Origin: Plantago major | Lineage: Eukaryota > Streptophyta > Magnoliopsida > Lamiales > Plantaginaceae | Direction of reading: 5' to 3' | Length of the DNA: 64,000 nt | NCBI GenBank assembly: GCA_026545765.1 | Contig: CM048842.1 | Coordinates: 30,243,167-30,307,166 of the forward strand | In this document: piece after piece, positions 21,099 through 31,326 of the stretch | Layout: every line of letters begins with the position of its first letter | Position numbering within the stretch: position 1 is the first letter of the stretch | Position numbers and translations under genes: made by a program | The notes under the pieces: model-generated | The model's database searches: none | What the model saw: only the letters and a program-made list of their open reading frames with translations | Told to the model about the DNA's origin: nothing

Positions 21099-22300
21099 TG
21101 ATGCGCTCAGAAATTACTACTTATATTAATCAAGTAAAAAAAGCAATTTTTGTAGATAATTATCTTAACCACAGGATCGATCTCTCGAGGAATTGATTAA
21201 GCTAGTTAAAATAGAATAGACTCGCTTGCATTCGTTGTAAACAGATAGTTGGGATTGGTGATACTTGTACCCTAGCATAAAATCAAACAATTACAAGACA
21301 AGGTAATGCCTAGATCATGCAATTCTATAGACAAAAAAAGACAATAAATCCTTTCAAGTAGTGTGCTTATATGAGAGGACCAATTAAGGTTACCTAGTCG
21401 CAGATCACAACAACCTGCTATTGCTAATCAACCAAATACGGACTGTAAGTACGTACGAACTACAAAAAGCCTGTCACTAGCTATGCATTCATCCGGATAT
21501 AGCCTAATTAATGATAACGACAGAAGCAAGTTCACACCGATACAACATGCATTCAGTGATCCGAGGTAATAACTTGTCACGTACAAAATATAAAGGAATC
21601 CACTAAATTTTGCACGATTGATACCTGGATACGTCTAGGACACGAGATCGTCTGAAAGGAAATGAACTTTGATTAAAAGAGAGATTGAATCTCTAGATTG
21701 TTTACGATGCTTGAATTGAAGGAGAATATGACTAAGAGTTATGAAGATATGAAAAATACACTGATACAAGGGGTCTATTTATAAGACCAAGGAAGTTGAA
21801 ATTCGAATTAATGGGAAAAAACTGCCAGAAATCGTGGTTTTAATTAGTCTTGGCAGTGCTCACCGCGGTGAGGTTCCTTTGGCTTCCCACCTTGCCGCGA
21901 TCTCATACTCTTCGAGATAATTCGCACTTTGCTTGGCTTGTCTGGACCGCGGTGAGCCTCCGTGTCGAGGGAGCTCACCGCGGTGAGTTACATATCCGGC
22001 AACCTCTCCATTTTTCCCACTTCTTCCTATTTTCACTCCCTTTTCTGAACCTCCAAGTCACCACTTTGGAGTAATGGCCCACTACTTGGCCTTGTGTGCT
22101 TCTAGAAGCTTTGGACAAGCTTGAAATTTCACATTGGTCCTCCATCTTCTTGCCTTTACCTAAAAAACACCTAAAAAGTACAAAAATACACAAAACACCC
22201 AAACGTGAAAATGAACTAAAACACTAACAAAAAAGGCTAGAAGACATAACAGAATACGGCTAAAAAAAACTAAATGAGTCGTTAAAATATTGACTCATCA
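21099..22300 (-). repeat. Gyp-I A 5' LTR (family I)
   Basis: 1202 bp from TGATGCGCTCAG to CTCATCA. It has two perfect copies of the 14-bp palindrome CTCACCGCGGTGAG (21859-21872 and 21974-21987) and a TATA box (TATAAATA, 21776-21783 on the minus strand). The palindromes contain CCGCGG, a CG and CHG methylation context. Confidence 0.9.
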
Positions 22301-23008
22301 TTGTGACTCAGGAAGGCGGTGTTCCGGGCAATTAGAGCCACTCAGTTTTGCACGCTTGCTCCTATGCTCTGAGCTTTTTGCTATCCTCTCGAATACAACA
22401 CTTAACTCGAAAATGGTGCTCTCTTTCTTCCATCCTCCACACACCATATCTACCGGTACGTGGTAAGACTCATCAAGACCATCAAAGAAGAACTGGTTTA
22501 AATCTCCAGTACCAAAACGGTGATGGGGGCATTGATGCTGTAAATCATGGAATCTCTCCCCTACTTCGTAGAAAGTCTCACCTTGTTGCTGGATAAACTC
22601 ACTAATCTGAGCTCTAAAGGCTGAAGTCATCGATAGGGGGTAGTATTTGGTAAAGAAGGTTTGGAAGGCCTTGTCCCAAGTAGTGATGCTTCCCTCTGTT
22701 AGGCCATTCATCCAAGTTCGTGCCTTACCAAAGAGACACATAAGGAAGATCTTGAGCCTCAAATCATTGTCCTCTACCCCGTCAGGTTTCCCCAGTCTAG
22801 ATATAAAGTGCTGAATCTCCCAGAAAAAATCCATGACATCCTCAATCTTTAGTCCGTAGAACCTTGAAAGCAATTGGATGAGATGCACCTTAATCTCGAG
22901 ACCCCGCACATTAGATGGTGTGACTATGGCGGGACGATGCGAACCTTGCACAGGTAGGAGAAGTGTGTACATAGAAGGTTGCTCCGCTACAGCCATATCT
23001 TCGAACAT
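22298..23008 (-). CDS. gag: Gyp-II A gag N-terminal part, 236 aa
   Basis: Athila-type gag: VRGLEIKVHLIQLLSRFYGL, RLGKPDGVEDNDLRLKIFLM, CLFGKARTWMNGLTEGSITT, WDKAFQTFFTKYYPLSMTSA, FRAQISEFIQQQGETFYEVG and CPHHRFGTGDLNQFFFDGLD follow the Retrotrans_gag order. The C-terminus is interrupted by Gyp-I at PES-Q; beyond the insertion the frame continues in the protease entry. No CCHC knuckle was found. It should form the particle shell. Copy A is open throughout. Confidence 0.85.
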   Translation of the reverse strand: MFEDMAVAEQPSMYTLLLPVQGSHRPAIVTPSNVRGLEIKVHLIQLLSRFYGLKIEDVMDFFWEIQHFISRLGKPDGVEDNDLRLKIFLMCLFGKARTWMNGLTEGSITTWDKAFQTFFTKYYPLSMTSAFRAQISEFIQQQGETFYEVGERFHDLQHQCPHHRFGTGDLNQFFFDGLDESYHVPVDMVCGGWKKESTIFELSVVFERIAKSSEHRSKRAKLSGSNCPEHRLPESQ

Positions 23009-23180
23009 GTGCTACAAGACAGACACAACACCAGAACTACACAAACACAAGTACCCGTTAGCTAAAACACGTACTCACAAACAAAGAACACACAGATAAC
23101 GAATGAAGAAGAAATAACAATAAAAAACAGAATAAAAAATAATGTAAATTAGAATTCGTAAACTTAACAAAGGAGTTAAG

Positions 23181-23198
23181 TCCCCGGTAGCGGCGCCA
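23181..23198 (-). other. Gyp-II A PBS, Asp tRNA type
   Basis: TGGCGCCGCTACCGGGGA on the minus strand, 6 bp from the LTR start at 23205. Only two bases differ from the Asp-type consensus. Confidence 0.8.
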
Positions 23199-23204
23199 AA
23201 AACT

Positions 23205-23971
23205 TGACGTGTCAAATCAAAGTTTTATATTTGTTTAAATAGCCAAGAGTGAATTCTCAACACTACAAAAATTTGTAGTGCAGTGAAGTTAACCCCGAGG
23301 TCGGTCTCTAAGGACTTAACTAGGCTGAGATGCATTTACGAATAATAATGACATTACGAAAAGCAGTAAAAGTTGGTTTGCTTCGGCAGCAGAATGAAAC
23401 TCTAACAATTATGCAGACTAACTAGAAAATAGATTAACTTGCGAGACAAATATATGAGAGGGAATTACGGTGTGGTGACATAAATCAAGCTAACTAGCCG
23501 GAAACATGCAACAATAACGATGTCGATTTACTCTAGTTATCACTGGGACACGTCCTATCGATTATTACACTGCTCTAGCTCTCTAGGCAGACACCTTATA
23601 TTAGATATGGTACGAACAACTAGGACAATGAGCTAACTTATTTTGTTCTACAAATCATATAGCATTAGTGAAGGCATCAATTTCACTAAGCTACAATTAA
23701 TAAGCTAATGTAGTTATTGTAGTTGCAACGAACCAATGGATTACCAATCTCTAGACGTTTTGGTGGATAAATCGGATTGCTAATCCCTTGGTGATTTTGG
23801 GGTAAAACTCAACACGCATAACTATATATGCATTTAATCAAAAAGGCACATAGTAAATTGCATCTTACATGTTATTGGATTGCATAAACCCTAGCTAGCA
23901 TACATTGAATCCATCACCACCCCATAATAGGGTGTTTAGCTACTCATGATATGCGAAGACATAATCAATAT
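23205..23971 (-). repeat. Gyp-II A 5' LTR, truncated
   Basis: It starts TGACGTGTCAAATCAAAG and matches 7216 onward until AATCAATAT, where SIRE pol sequence starts at 23972. The same junction occurs at 54422/54423, so this breakpoint predates the duplication. Confidence 0.85.
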
Positions 23972-24435
23972 ATTTGCAATACTGGACCAGATATCAGATT
24001 TGCTGGAGGAGAAATAAATCCAACTATAGGATTTGGAGATCTGAAATTGGGAGCCCTTACAATCTTTGGTGTACTTCATGTAAAGAGATTGAAATATAAT
24101 CTCCTAAGCATGAGTCAATTCTTTGACAAGGGTTCTGTCAGAAGATCAAATTAAAATCCTGCAAACTGATTGACAATGAGTCAAAGCAGACAGTCTTGGT
24201 TGCCAGGCGGAAAGGAAGTCTCTATGTTGCTGACTGGGCATCTGCCACAACTGAAGAATGTCTCAAGGTGAGTCAATTTGGCCACATTGAAGAAAATTGG
24301 CTATGGCATAAAAAAATGAGTCACTTGAACTTCAAAACTCTGAACAAGCTAGCCAAGAAAGAGTTGGTGGTTGGATTACCCAAAATGGCATATAGAAAAG
24401 ATGGTGTATGCTCAGCTTGCCAAATGGGGAAATAA
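23972..24435 (+). pseudogene. SIRE-A pre-integrase region
   Basis: It begins mid-protein with NTGPDIRFAGGEINPTIGFG and VKRLKYNLLSMSQF, then LWHKKMSHLNFKTLNKLAKK and VCSACQMGK, the GAG_pre-integrase zinc-binding segment (H-H-C-C). A frameshift occurs near 24135. A copy-specific CAA-to-TAA change at 24433-24435 ends the frame; copy B keeps CAA there. Confidence 0.85.
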
Positions 24436-24465
24436 TCCAAAACATCTTTCAAGTCTAAAATTAGA

Positions 24466-25632
24466 AACTCCAAAGGCCACTGCAAATGTTACATATGGAT
24501 CTTTTTGAATCCTCTGTAAGTAGCTATGCAAGAAAGAAGTATGGTCTGGATGTTGTTGATGATTACTCAAGATTCACTTGGATGTATTTCTCAAATAAAA
24601 ATTTGATGCAAGGGTTGAAATACCCAACTTGCTGAATAAGCTTGAAGTCATGAAAAATGACAAGGTATCTGTAATCAGAACAGACCATGGTACTGAGTTT
24701 GTGAACCAGTACATAAAAGAGTTTTGTAACTACAAAGGTATACAACATCAACTATCTTCAGTAAGGACACCACGACAAAATGGTGTTGCTGAAAAGAAGA
24801 ATAGGACCCTAAAAGAAGCAGCAAGAACAATGCTTGCTGACACTGAAATAAGTGAAATCTATTGGGTTGAAGCTGTTAACACAGCCTGCTACACTCAAAA
24901 TAGATGTTTGATCAACAAACTCCATGAGAAAATTCCTTATGAACTTTTGATTGGTAGACCCCCTAGTATCAAACATCTAAGGGTGTTTGGTTGCAGATGT
25001 TTTGTTCTTAACAATTAAAGGAATACTTGAGAACATTTCAACCAAAAGCAGATGAAGGAGTATTTCTTGGTTATTCTCTGAATAGCAAAGCCTGCAGAAT
25101 CTACAACAAAAGAACACAAAAGATTGAAGAATCTGTTCATGTAGTTTTCTATGAAGGAAACAAGAAAGTACCCTTGAATGAAGAACTCTCCAATAGGTTC
25201 AAAGAACTAATGATTAAAGATTCTGAAGAAGAATCCTCAAAAGGAAACAACTCTATCATTCACTTAGAGGTTGACTCTGACGATGAAAAGCAACCACTGC
25301 TTAGTAACAACAAGATGACTCTAAGACATGATGAAGAATTTCCCATGAGAATTACAGAAATGGAACAAGTTATTGAGAGCCTTCATCATGAAGAGGTTTC
25401 TGAGAATGAGATTGCTGAAAATCCAATCCCAGATATCTCTAACACTGAAAAAGTGTCAGATATCTATGGCATTTTCCGTGTACCAGATATCTCAGATACT
25501 GAACAAGTTTCTTGTCAGGATCATAATGATTCACATTCAGATCAAAATGATATTGATCCTACTAGTTTCAAACCCATTATAAAATGGATAAGAGATCATC
25601 TTGCCAAGGATGTGATTGGTCCTTTAGACTAA
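24466..25632 (+). pseudogene. SIRE-A integrase
   Basis: The catalytic core is recognisable: VVDDYSRFTWMYF (first D), VIRTDHGTEFVNQYIKEFCN (second D) and TPRQNGVAEKKNRTLKEAAR (E). These are followed by the C-terminal blocks HLRVFGCRCFVLNN and GVFLGYSLNSKACRIYNKRT. Frameshifts lie near 24515, 24610 and 25015. The C-terminal linker (25100-25630) is acidic and contains the repeated phrase PDIS-TE-VS. Copy B lost about 1.0 kb of this region. It would insert the cDNA in the nucleus. Confidence 0.9.
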
Positions 25633-25644
25633 CGGATTAGAACT

Positions 25645-26640
25645 ATGAGAGCAATTGCTGGAAATGCAGATTCTCTCTATGGATGTTTCATCTCGAACAT
25701 TGAACCTCAAACTGTAGAAGAAGCATTGAAGGATCAAGACTTGATCTCTGCAATGCAAGAAGAGTTGGATCAATTTGAGAGAAACAAAGTCTGGAAACTG
25801 GTTCCATTTGTTGATGGAATATCTGTAATTGAAACCAAGTGGGTTTTCAGAAACAAAATGAATGAGTATGGTGAAATAACCAGAAACAAAGCAAGGTTGG
25901 TTGCCAAGGGATTCACCCAGACTAAAGGACTAGATTTTGATGAGTCATATGCTCCAGTTGCAAGATTGGATGCAATTAGACTATTTCTAGCCTTTGCAGC
26001 TCATAATAATTTTAAAGTTTATCAAATGTATGTCAAAAGTGAATTCCTAAATGGTGAACTTGCTGAGGAAGTTTATGTTCAACAACCACCAGGCTTTGAA
26101 GTTTCCACGGAAAGTAGAATGGTCTATAAGCTTCAGAAAGCTCTGTATGGGCTGAAACAGGCTCCAAGAGCATGGTATGATACTTTAGCCAAAAACTTGC
26201 TGGAAAGTGGCTTCAAGAAAGGAGATGTTGATAAAACACTCTTTACTTTGAACCATGAAGGGAAATTACTTTTAGTTCAGGTATATGTTGATGACATTAT
26301 ATTTGGATCTAAAGACAAGCAACTTTGTGAAGACTTTGCTAAGCTTATGAAAAGTAAATTTGAGATGAGCATGATGGGAGAATTGAACTATTTCCCAGGG
26401 TTGCAAGTCAAGCAACTTAATGATGGAATATTCATCAGTCAAACAAAGTATGCAAAAGATATGCTCAACAAGTTTAATCTAAAGCCTTCTGAAAAGAATG
26501 CTAAGATACCTATGAGCATTGGAACCAAAATGACTTATACTGAATCTGACAAGAGTGTTGAAGAACACAAGTACAGGAAATTGATTGGGTCTCTATTGTA
26601 CCTCACTGCAAGTAGACCAGATATTCAATATGCAGTTTGA
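25645..26640 (+). pseudogene. pol: SIRE-A reverse transcriptase
   Basis: A nearly complete copia RT of 331 codons: [40 protein letters not shown], the [13 protein letters not shown] motif, catalytic YVDDIIFGS (about 26284-26310) and [19 protein letters not shown]. It stops at TGA (26638-26640), where related proteins continue into CARFQ; both copies share this stop, probably a TGT-to-TGA change. The residues DVKSEFLNG to [10 protein letters not shown] and YFPG for YFLG are small departures from consensus. Confidence 0.92.
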
Positions 26641-27255
26641 GTGTGCGCTAGATTTCAGACAAATCCAATGCAATCACACTACAACATTGCTATGAAAATA
26701 TTAAGGTATGTAAAGGGTACTGTAGAAGTTGGATTGTGGTATCCAAAAGACAGTGGATTGAGTTTGGTTGGCTATTATGATGCTGACTATGCTGGATTAT
26801 TGCTTGATAGAAAAAGCACTTCAGGAACTGGTCAATTTCTTGATGCTAGATTAATATCATGGTTCAGCAAGAAACAAAACTCAATTGCCACATCTACCAC
26901 AAAGGCTGGATATATTGCTGCTAGGTGTTGTGCTTCACATATATTGTGGATACAACAACAACTTAGAGACTATGAGATCAATGAAGAGAAAACTCTTATT
27001 TTCTGTGACAACACAAGTGCTATGGCCATAACTCAGAATCCTAAGTTTCATGCAAGAACAAAGCACATTGATGTTAGACAACACTTCATTAGAGATCATG
27101 TCGCAAAAGGCAATATAAAGATACTCAAGATTGGTACTGAAGACCAACTTGCAGATATCTTTACAAAGCCTTTGCAAGAAAGCACGTACTTAACCTTTAG
27201 ACATTGTCTTAGGTTAATGGAGCTACCGAAGGAACTGAAAAGTTCTAATCTCTGA
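26641..27255 (+). CDS. SIRE-A RNase H, 204 aa
   Basis: RNase H continues the polyprotein after the stop at 26640: ILRYVKGTVEVGLWYPKDSG, YYDADYAGLLLDRKSTSGT, IFCDNTSAMAITQNPKFHAR, TKHIDVRQHFIRDHVAKGNI and QLADIFTKPLQE. It degrades the RNA of the hybrid during reverse transcription. The frame is intact to its TGA at 27253-27255, which lies inside the first hairpin of the array that follows. Confidence 0.88.
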   Translation: MCARFQTNPMQSHYNIAMKILRYVKGTVEVGLWYPKDSGLSLVGYYDADYAGLLLDRKSTSGTGQFLDARLISWFSKKQNSIATSTTKAGYIAARCCASHILWIQQQLRDYEINEEKTLIFCDNTSAMAITQNPKFHARTKHIDVRQHFIRDHVAKGNIKILKIGTEDQLADIFTKPLQESTYLTFRHCLRLMELPKELKSSNL

Positions 27256-27398
27256 GACGCAAACTCAGAAGAGAGAAAGATATCTAGAATGGGCATCCAG
27301 ATATCTAAGGCAAAAAGGTATCTGAGACGGGAATTCATATACTAAAAGGATAGGTACAAGTGTCTTTCAAAGATTTCTGAGACGGGTACTCAGATATC
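27251..27398 (+). promoter_or_regulatory. Array of four stem-loops at the pol stop
   Basis: HP1 27251-27269 (TCTGAG, loop ACGCAAA, CTCAGA). HP2 27279-27305 (stem GATATCTAGA, loop ATGGGCA). HP3 27318-27342 (stem GTATCTGAG, loop ACGGGAA). HP4 27372-27398 (stem GATTTCTGAG, loop ACGGGTA). All loops are 7 nt, and stems approximate GATATCTGAG with its complement. The pol stop codon is within HP1. In copy B (56673-56820), HP3 pairs better. Role unknown: RNA control of termination, stability or aORF expression, or a DNA binding array. Confidence 0.65.
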
Positions 27399-27992
27399 TG
27401 TGTGATCACAAAGTGAGGGGGAACACAAAAGAGAAATGTGGTACAACTGTATTCAGTCAATTACACCTCTGGTGTTTTGTATCTTTCCATTTATATGTTA
27501 AGTAACATGCAGTCTCTGAACTGAATAGATAAGTCCAAAGACTGTCCCCTAGTCACAGAAAGCTATTCGCCAAATTTATGATTGTGATCATTGCTGAAGA
27601 AGCAATCGTGACCCTTTATGAAATGGGCGTTTGATCTTAATGGACGAGATTAATTCTCGGTAAAATAGTGGACTGTAAAAACACAGACGTGGCCCACTAA
27701 GCATTTAATGCAAAATGATTTTTACCCACGCTTTTGCATTTTTTTTGAGATACATATGCACAAAATTAATTTGTATGTATATGTCTGCTGAAAGTACAAT
27801 GCTATATATATAGGATTTTGGCAAAAGAATTCACTTTCGCCTAATACAACATTCACACTTACACAGAAATAGCAAAAACCTTTCAAAGATTTCTGCAAAT
27901 CTATGTTCTTCGCTTAGTTATTCTGCAAAGAATCACTAAAATTTCACTCTAATCTCTTTCCGACTTTCAAAAAAATTTCACTATTTAAAGAG
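27399..27992 (+). other. SIRE-A pol-aORF spacer with leader
   Basis: No coding sequence. A G-run (GTGAGGGGGAACA, about 27413) resembles a PPT. An imperfect inverted repeat around 27580-27610 includes ATTGCTGAAGAAGCAAT. A TATA-like element follows, then an A/C-rich leader of about 180 nt to the aORF ATG. It looks like an LTR-style promoter placed inside the element. Confidence 0.5.
27803..27812 (+). promoter_or_regulatory. TATA-like box upstream of SIRE aORF
   Basis: GCTATATATATAGG lies about 185 bp before the aORF start and about 550 bp after pol. It is conserved in copy B at 57250-57258. The leader after it (TTCACTTTCGCC, ACACTTACACAG) resembles a plant 5' UTR. Confidence 0.5.
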
Positions 27993-30900
27993 ATGGCTCC
28001 AAAACGAGCTTCTACCCAGAAATCCAAGGCTACTACCTCTGGTACTGCTGAAAAGCAAGCACCAGTGTTGGTTATCACGAACAATCGATTGGTAGGAGAC
28101 TTCAATCCTGACCATTGGACTTCAAATCACAGGATGATTTGGGGTGGTGCCATGATTGAGGAATACCTAGTTGCTCCTATTGAAAACCAGGCTGATAGGA
28201 AGTTGATTCTTGGCATGCTTAAAAAGGCACAAATCAAGGGTTTCCTGTCTGCTATTCCCAGTGGAGTTTCTTCACTGGATGTGTTGGAATTTTTCAACAA
28301 TTCCAGTATTATTTCCTGTGTTTCTGAAGGCACTGAAATAGTGTCTATAAAATCAAAAGTTCAAGGAATGGACATCCTTTTGAACATAACAACTTTCTGT
28401 GAGTTGTTTGAACTTCAAAATCTTGGAAATAATTTTGAAATAAACACCAAGGATGATGATCTCCTTGAAGGTTTGAAGCAGCTATATAGTGATGTGTGTG
28501 ATCTTGAAAAATCAGATGCCCCCATCGACTTCAAACTTGCTGACATCAGAACCAGACATCTGTTGGTTCACTGAGATGTGTTGGCATGCATTCTTCATAG
28601 ATGCTTTGATGGTCTACAAGGAGGTGACGACCAGATAAGCCAAGAATACTGAATGATGATGTTCTTGTTGAATCAACAAAATAAAAGGCTGGAAAACCCA
28701 TTCAACTATGGAAAGTACGCCTTCATGAAGTTTGTGAAGAAGCTACAAGTCAAGGGCCTTGCTGAGAGAAAAGCCACGATGAGCTTTGGACTAAAGATAT
28801 GCTTCTTCATGGAGAAGCTTGGCATTGAGCTCAGAGAGACGGCTGACATAGTCAATAGTAACCTGCTCTAAAAATATGAGTATACTATTTAATGAAGAGA
28901 AATACTTGAAATTGTAAGAAATATGATGAAAAAGGTTACTGCGTCTCAGAAAGGTTCTAAGAAACGAAAGACTGACGAAGTATCTGAGGGATCAGTTGCG
29001 ACCAAAAACCCCAGAACTTCACGAAAGAAGACTGCTGGCAAATCAGAAGGCATACACGTTGTGAATGTCGACTCTCAGATATCTGCCACCACTGCTGATG
29101 AACTCATCAATGAAGATGAACTCATCAATGCTGCAAAAGATACAACTGCTGATGAACTCATCAATGCTACCAAGGAAAGCCTTGCTGGTGAACTCATTGG
29201 TAAAAATGAAAATAGTGGCAGGTATCAAGCCCTATCTACAGAAACCGCAGGGATTATGGATCAATCAGTTCCTAATGCTGATGAGAGCTCTGATGATGAA
29301 TTGGTCATCTCTCAAGTCCTAAAGAAATCAAAAAGGGCTAAGGTTGCTGAAAAAGCAACAAGTTCAAAGGATGCTGAAAGAATAGAGGTATCTAATGAAG
29401 AACCTACACCATATGGTTGCTGAATAAGCACCTATTTCAAAGGTTGTTGAGAAAGAACCCATTCCTAAGGTTGCTGGAGAAGCACTTATTACAGAGGTTG
29501 CTGAGATAGCACCTAAGTCCAAGGAATCTGGACAAGACACACTCAAGCTGGTAGAAGAAGCTTTGAGGAGTGGTGATATAGTGATGGAGTATTTTGACAT
29601 TGCCTCCACACTATACAAACTGTCACAAAAGGATCAGGATGATCCACACTTTAATTCACCTTCCAGATCCAATTCACATGATTCACCAGATGATAATGAA
29701 GCCATGGTGAATGAATTGCAGTTTGACATACCAGCACTTCTACGGAAGGAGTTGTCTCAACAAAATGAAGAAGTTCACTGAGTTAATCACTCAGAGAATA
29801 ACAAGCTTGGTCATTGCTCAAAGAGACCTAGGCATGGTAAGGGATGATGACAATACTCTTGCTGAAAAAGCCCTCAATGAGGCTAGCTATGCTGCTGGAA
29901 AAGCAGATCCTACTCAAGGTCCACTGGCAGAGCTCACTGATAAGGAAACAGGACTTATCAAACAAAATCAGGAGCTCAAGGCTGATCTGGAAAAGTTGGT
30001 TGCTGCTTACAACTATCTGCAAGGCAACATTGACTCCCTCTTAGAATCTTTTGTGATTCTTAGTCAGTCAACAATGACTAAGTGGGAAGGATCTCAAGGT
30101 GCTCAGAAAGGAAGAGGAAGAGGAAACAAAAGAAAAACTGAACAACCACCTCTCAGAATAAATGAGCCCTCCTTCAGTCAAGCTGCTACTCAGATAGTAG
30201 CAACTCAGCAGATTCCTGAACAAGGAATGACAACAAGGGCCAGATCACAGAGACCTCCAAAGGGAACCAAGGTCCCAAGGAGAAGACAAGTAAAAGGGAT
30301 TGAAGAGTCTTTTGAAGAAGAAGAAGAAGAAGAAGAAGAAGAAGAAGAAGAAGAAGAAGAAGAAGAAGAAGAAGAAGAAGAAGAAGAAGAAGAAGAAGAA
30401 TCCCAAGGCAATGAAGAAGGCTGCAAATCTCCCACAAAGATTAACATTGATGATGATGATGAAGAGACTGATGAAGATGAAGCTCCTCTTCACAGGAAAA
30501 GGAAAAGGGTTGATAGCCTATCTGAACCTATTGCTGCAAAGCAATGGGTAGCCAAAACACCCTCTGGAAATACCAAGTCTATCCAGGGTAGTTCTTCAAG
30601 CAATCCCCCAAGGAAAAATTCAAAGACAAAACGGATGAGAGCAAGGGATATCAAGTTTGGCAGGATACTTCCACAAAAGCCAGAAGATGCCCTGATTGAA
30701 TATGTGAAGATTGACAACAACTCCTCCTCCTACAGGTGTATTCATCAGAAAAATGAATACTGCATACTGGAACTCAAGCACTTGCTTGTAAATGAAAAAT
30801 AATTTCCAGTACTCATCCATTAACAACTTATGGCATGAAGAAAAGATAAGCCAATCTTGATCAACACCAATCATGTCAAAGCTTGGTTGGATTTTGAAGT

Positions 30901-31326
30901 TGTCAGGAGAGTTGAAGCCATGAGGAAGGAACTTAATGATGAATGTCATTATGGAAAACCTAATGATGTGCACAAAGTCCCAAACCTCATTGGAACAGGC
31001 ACAAGGCCAAGACTTGCTGTGGAACCCTTTGGGTCATTCTACATGACTGAAGATCAATACAAGGTTGACATCAGATATCTGAGGATCATATATGAATACT
31101 TCAAGCTATCAGATATCAGAATTGAGCATGCCTGGAAATGGGGAAGTATTTATGGGTCAAACACTTTGCCGAGAAGAATCCCACCAAATCATACAAAGAA
31201 GTCTGTGGTTATGCCAGAGACACTGAGATGTTAGTCAGAACTTTGCTCTATGACTACTCAGATGACATCAAAAGATTTGGAGATAGAAAATTTGCAAATT
31301 TATCCATGAAGTTGTTGAAATCTTGA
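27993..31326 (+). pseudogene. SIRE-A additional (env-like) ORF, decayed
   Basis: A long protein starts MAPKRASTQKSKATTSGTAE. The N-terminal domain (NRLVGDFNPDHWTSNHRMIW ... LDVLEFFNNSSIISCVSEGT ... HLLVH) is followed by basic and acidic low-complexity parts, ADELIN repeats (29090-29200), KVAE-type repeats (29410-29500), a coiled coil (LIKQNQELKADLEKLVAAYN), a Glu run, and a C-terminal domain (VKAWLDFEVVRRVEAMRKEL ... FANLSMKLLKS). Damage: TGA at 28572-28574 (copy A only), stops at 28652 and 28871, a frameshift near 29420, a 2.35-kb deletion at about 29750, a 32-bp deletion near 29775, and stops near 30802. No membrane segment was seen. Confidence 0.75.
30314..30400 (+). repeat. (GAA)n run in SIRE-A aORF
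   Basis: About 29 GAA triplets encode a polyglutamate run. Copy B has about 33 at 62164-62262. Serine, phenylalanine, lysine and leucine runs in other frames are only readings of this microsatellite. Confidence 0.95.

Larger units (their letters stand above)
17289..22300 (-). mobile_element. Gyp-I copy A, non-autonomous LTR element, TSD TTGTG
   Basis: The element runs from TGATGCGC to CTCATCA and is flanked by TTGTG at 17284-17288 and 22301-22305. LTRs are 17289-18430 and 21099-22300; PBS 21070-21092; PPT 18431-18443. The internal 2.67 kb has no gag, protease, RT or integrase, only ORF-X (20228-20881). It shares the 3' landmarks of Gyp-II and Gyp-O, so it is a derivative of the same group. 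It inserted into gag-PR of Gyp-II before the large duplication. Confidence 0.9.
14689..23971 (-). mobile_element. Gyp-II copy A: gag-PR element split by Gyp-I
   Basis: Minus-strand order is: 5' LTR piece (23205-23971), PBS, gag (22298-23008), interruption by Gyp-I (17289-22300), protease ORF (16420-17268), long 3' non-coding part, PPT (15016-15028), 3' LTR piece (14689-15015). Removing Gyp-I and one TTGTG restores an open frame across the insertion point. No RT, RNase H or integrase is present, so it depends on other elements. gag and PR resemble the Athila group. Confidence 0.8.

Noticed and set aside
28330..28925. A sixth intron between the aORF segments ending at 28871 and starting at 28923
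   Set aside because: The GT and AG words present do not restore the frame, so the interruption is better explained by mutation.
30186..30551. Frames made of long serine, phenylalanine, leucine or lysine runs
   Set aside because: They are other readings of the GAA microsatellite in the aORF, with no independent support. The same applies at 62055-62425.
27993..31326. Calling the SIRE aORF a true envelope protein
   Set aside because: I see no signal peptide or membrane segment; the protein is mainly charged and low-complexity, so only the neutral term additional ORF is supported.
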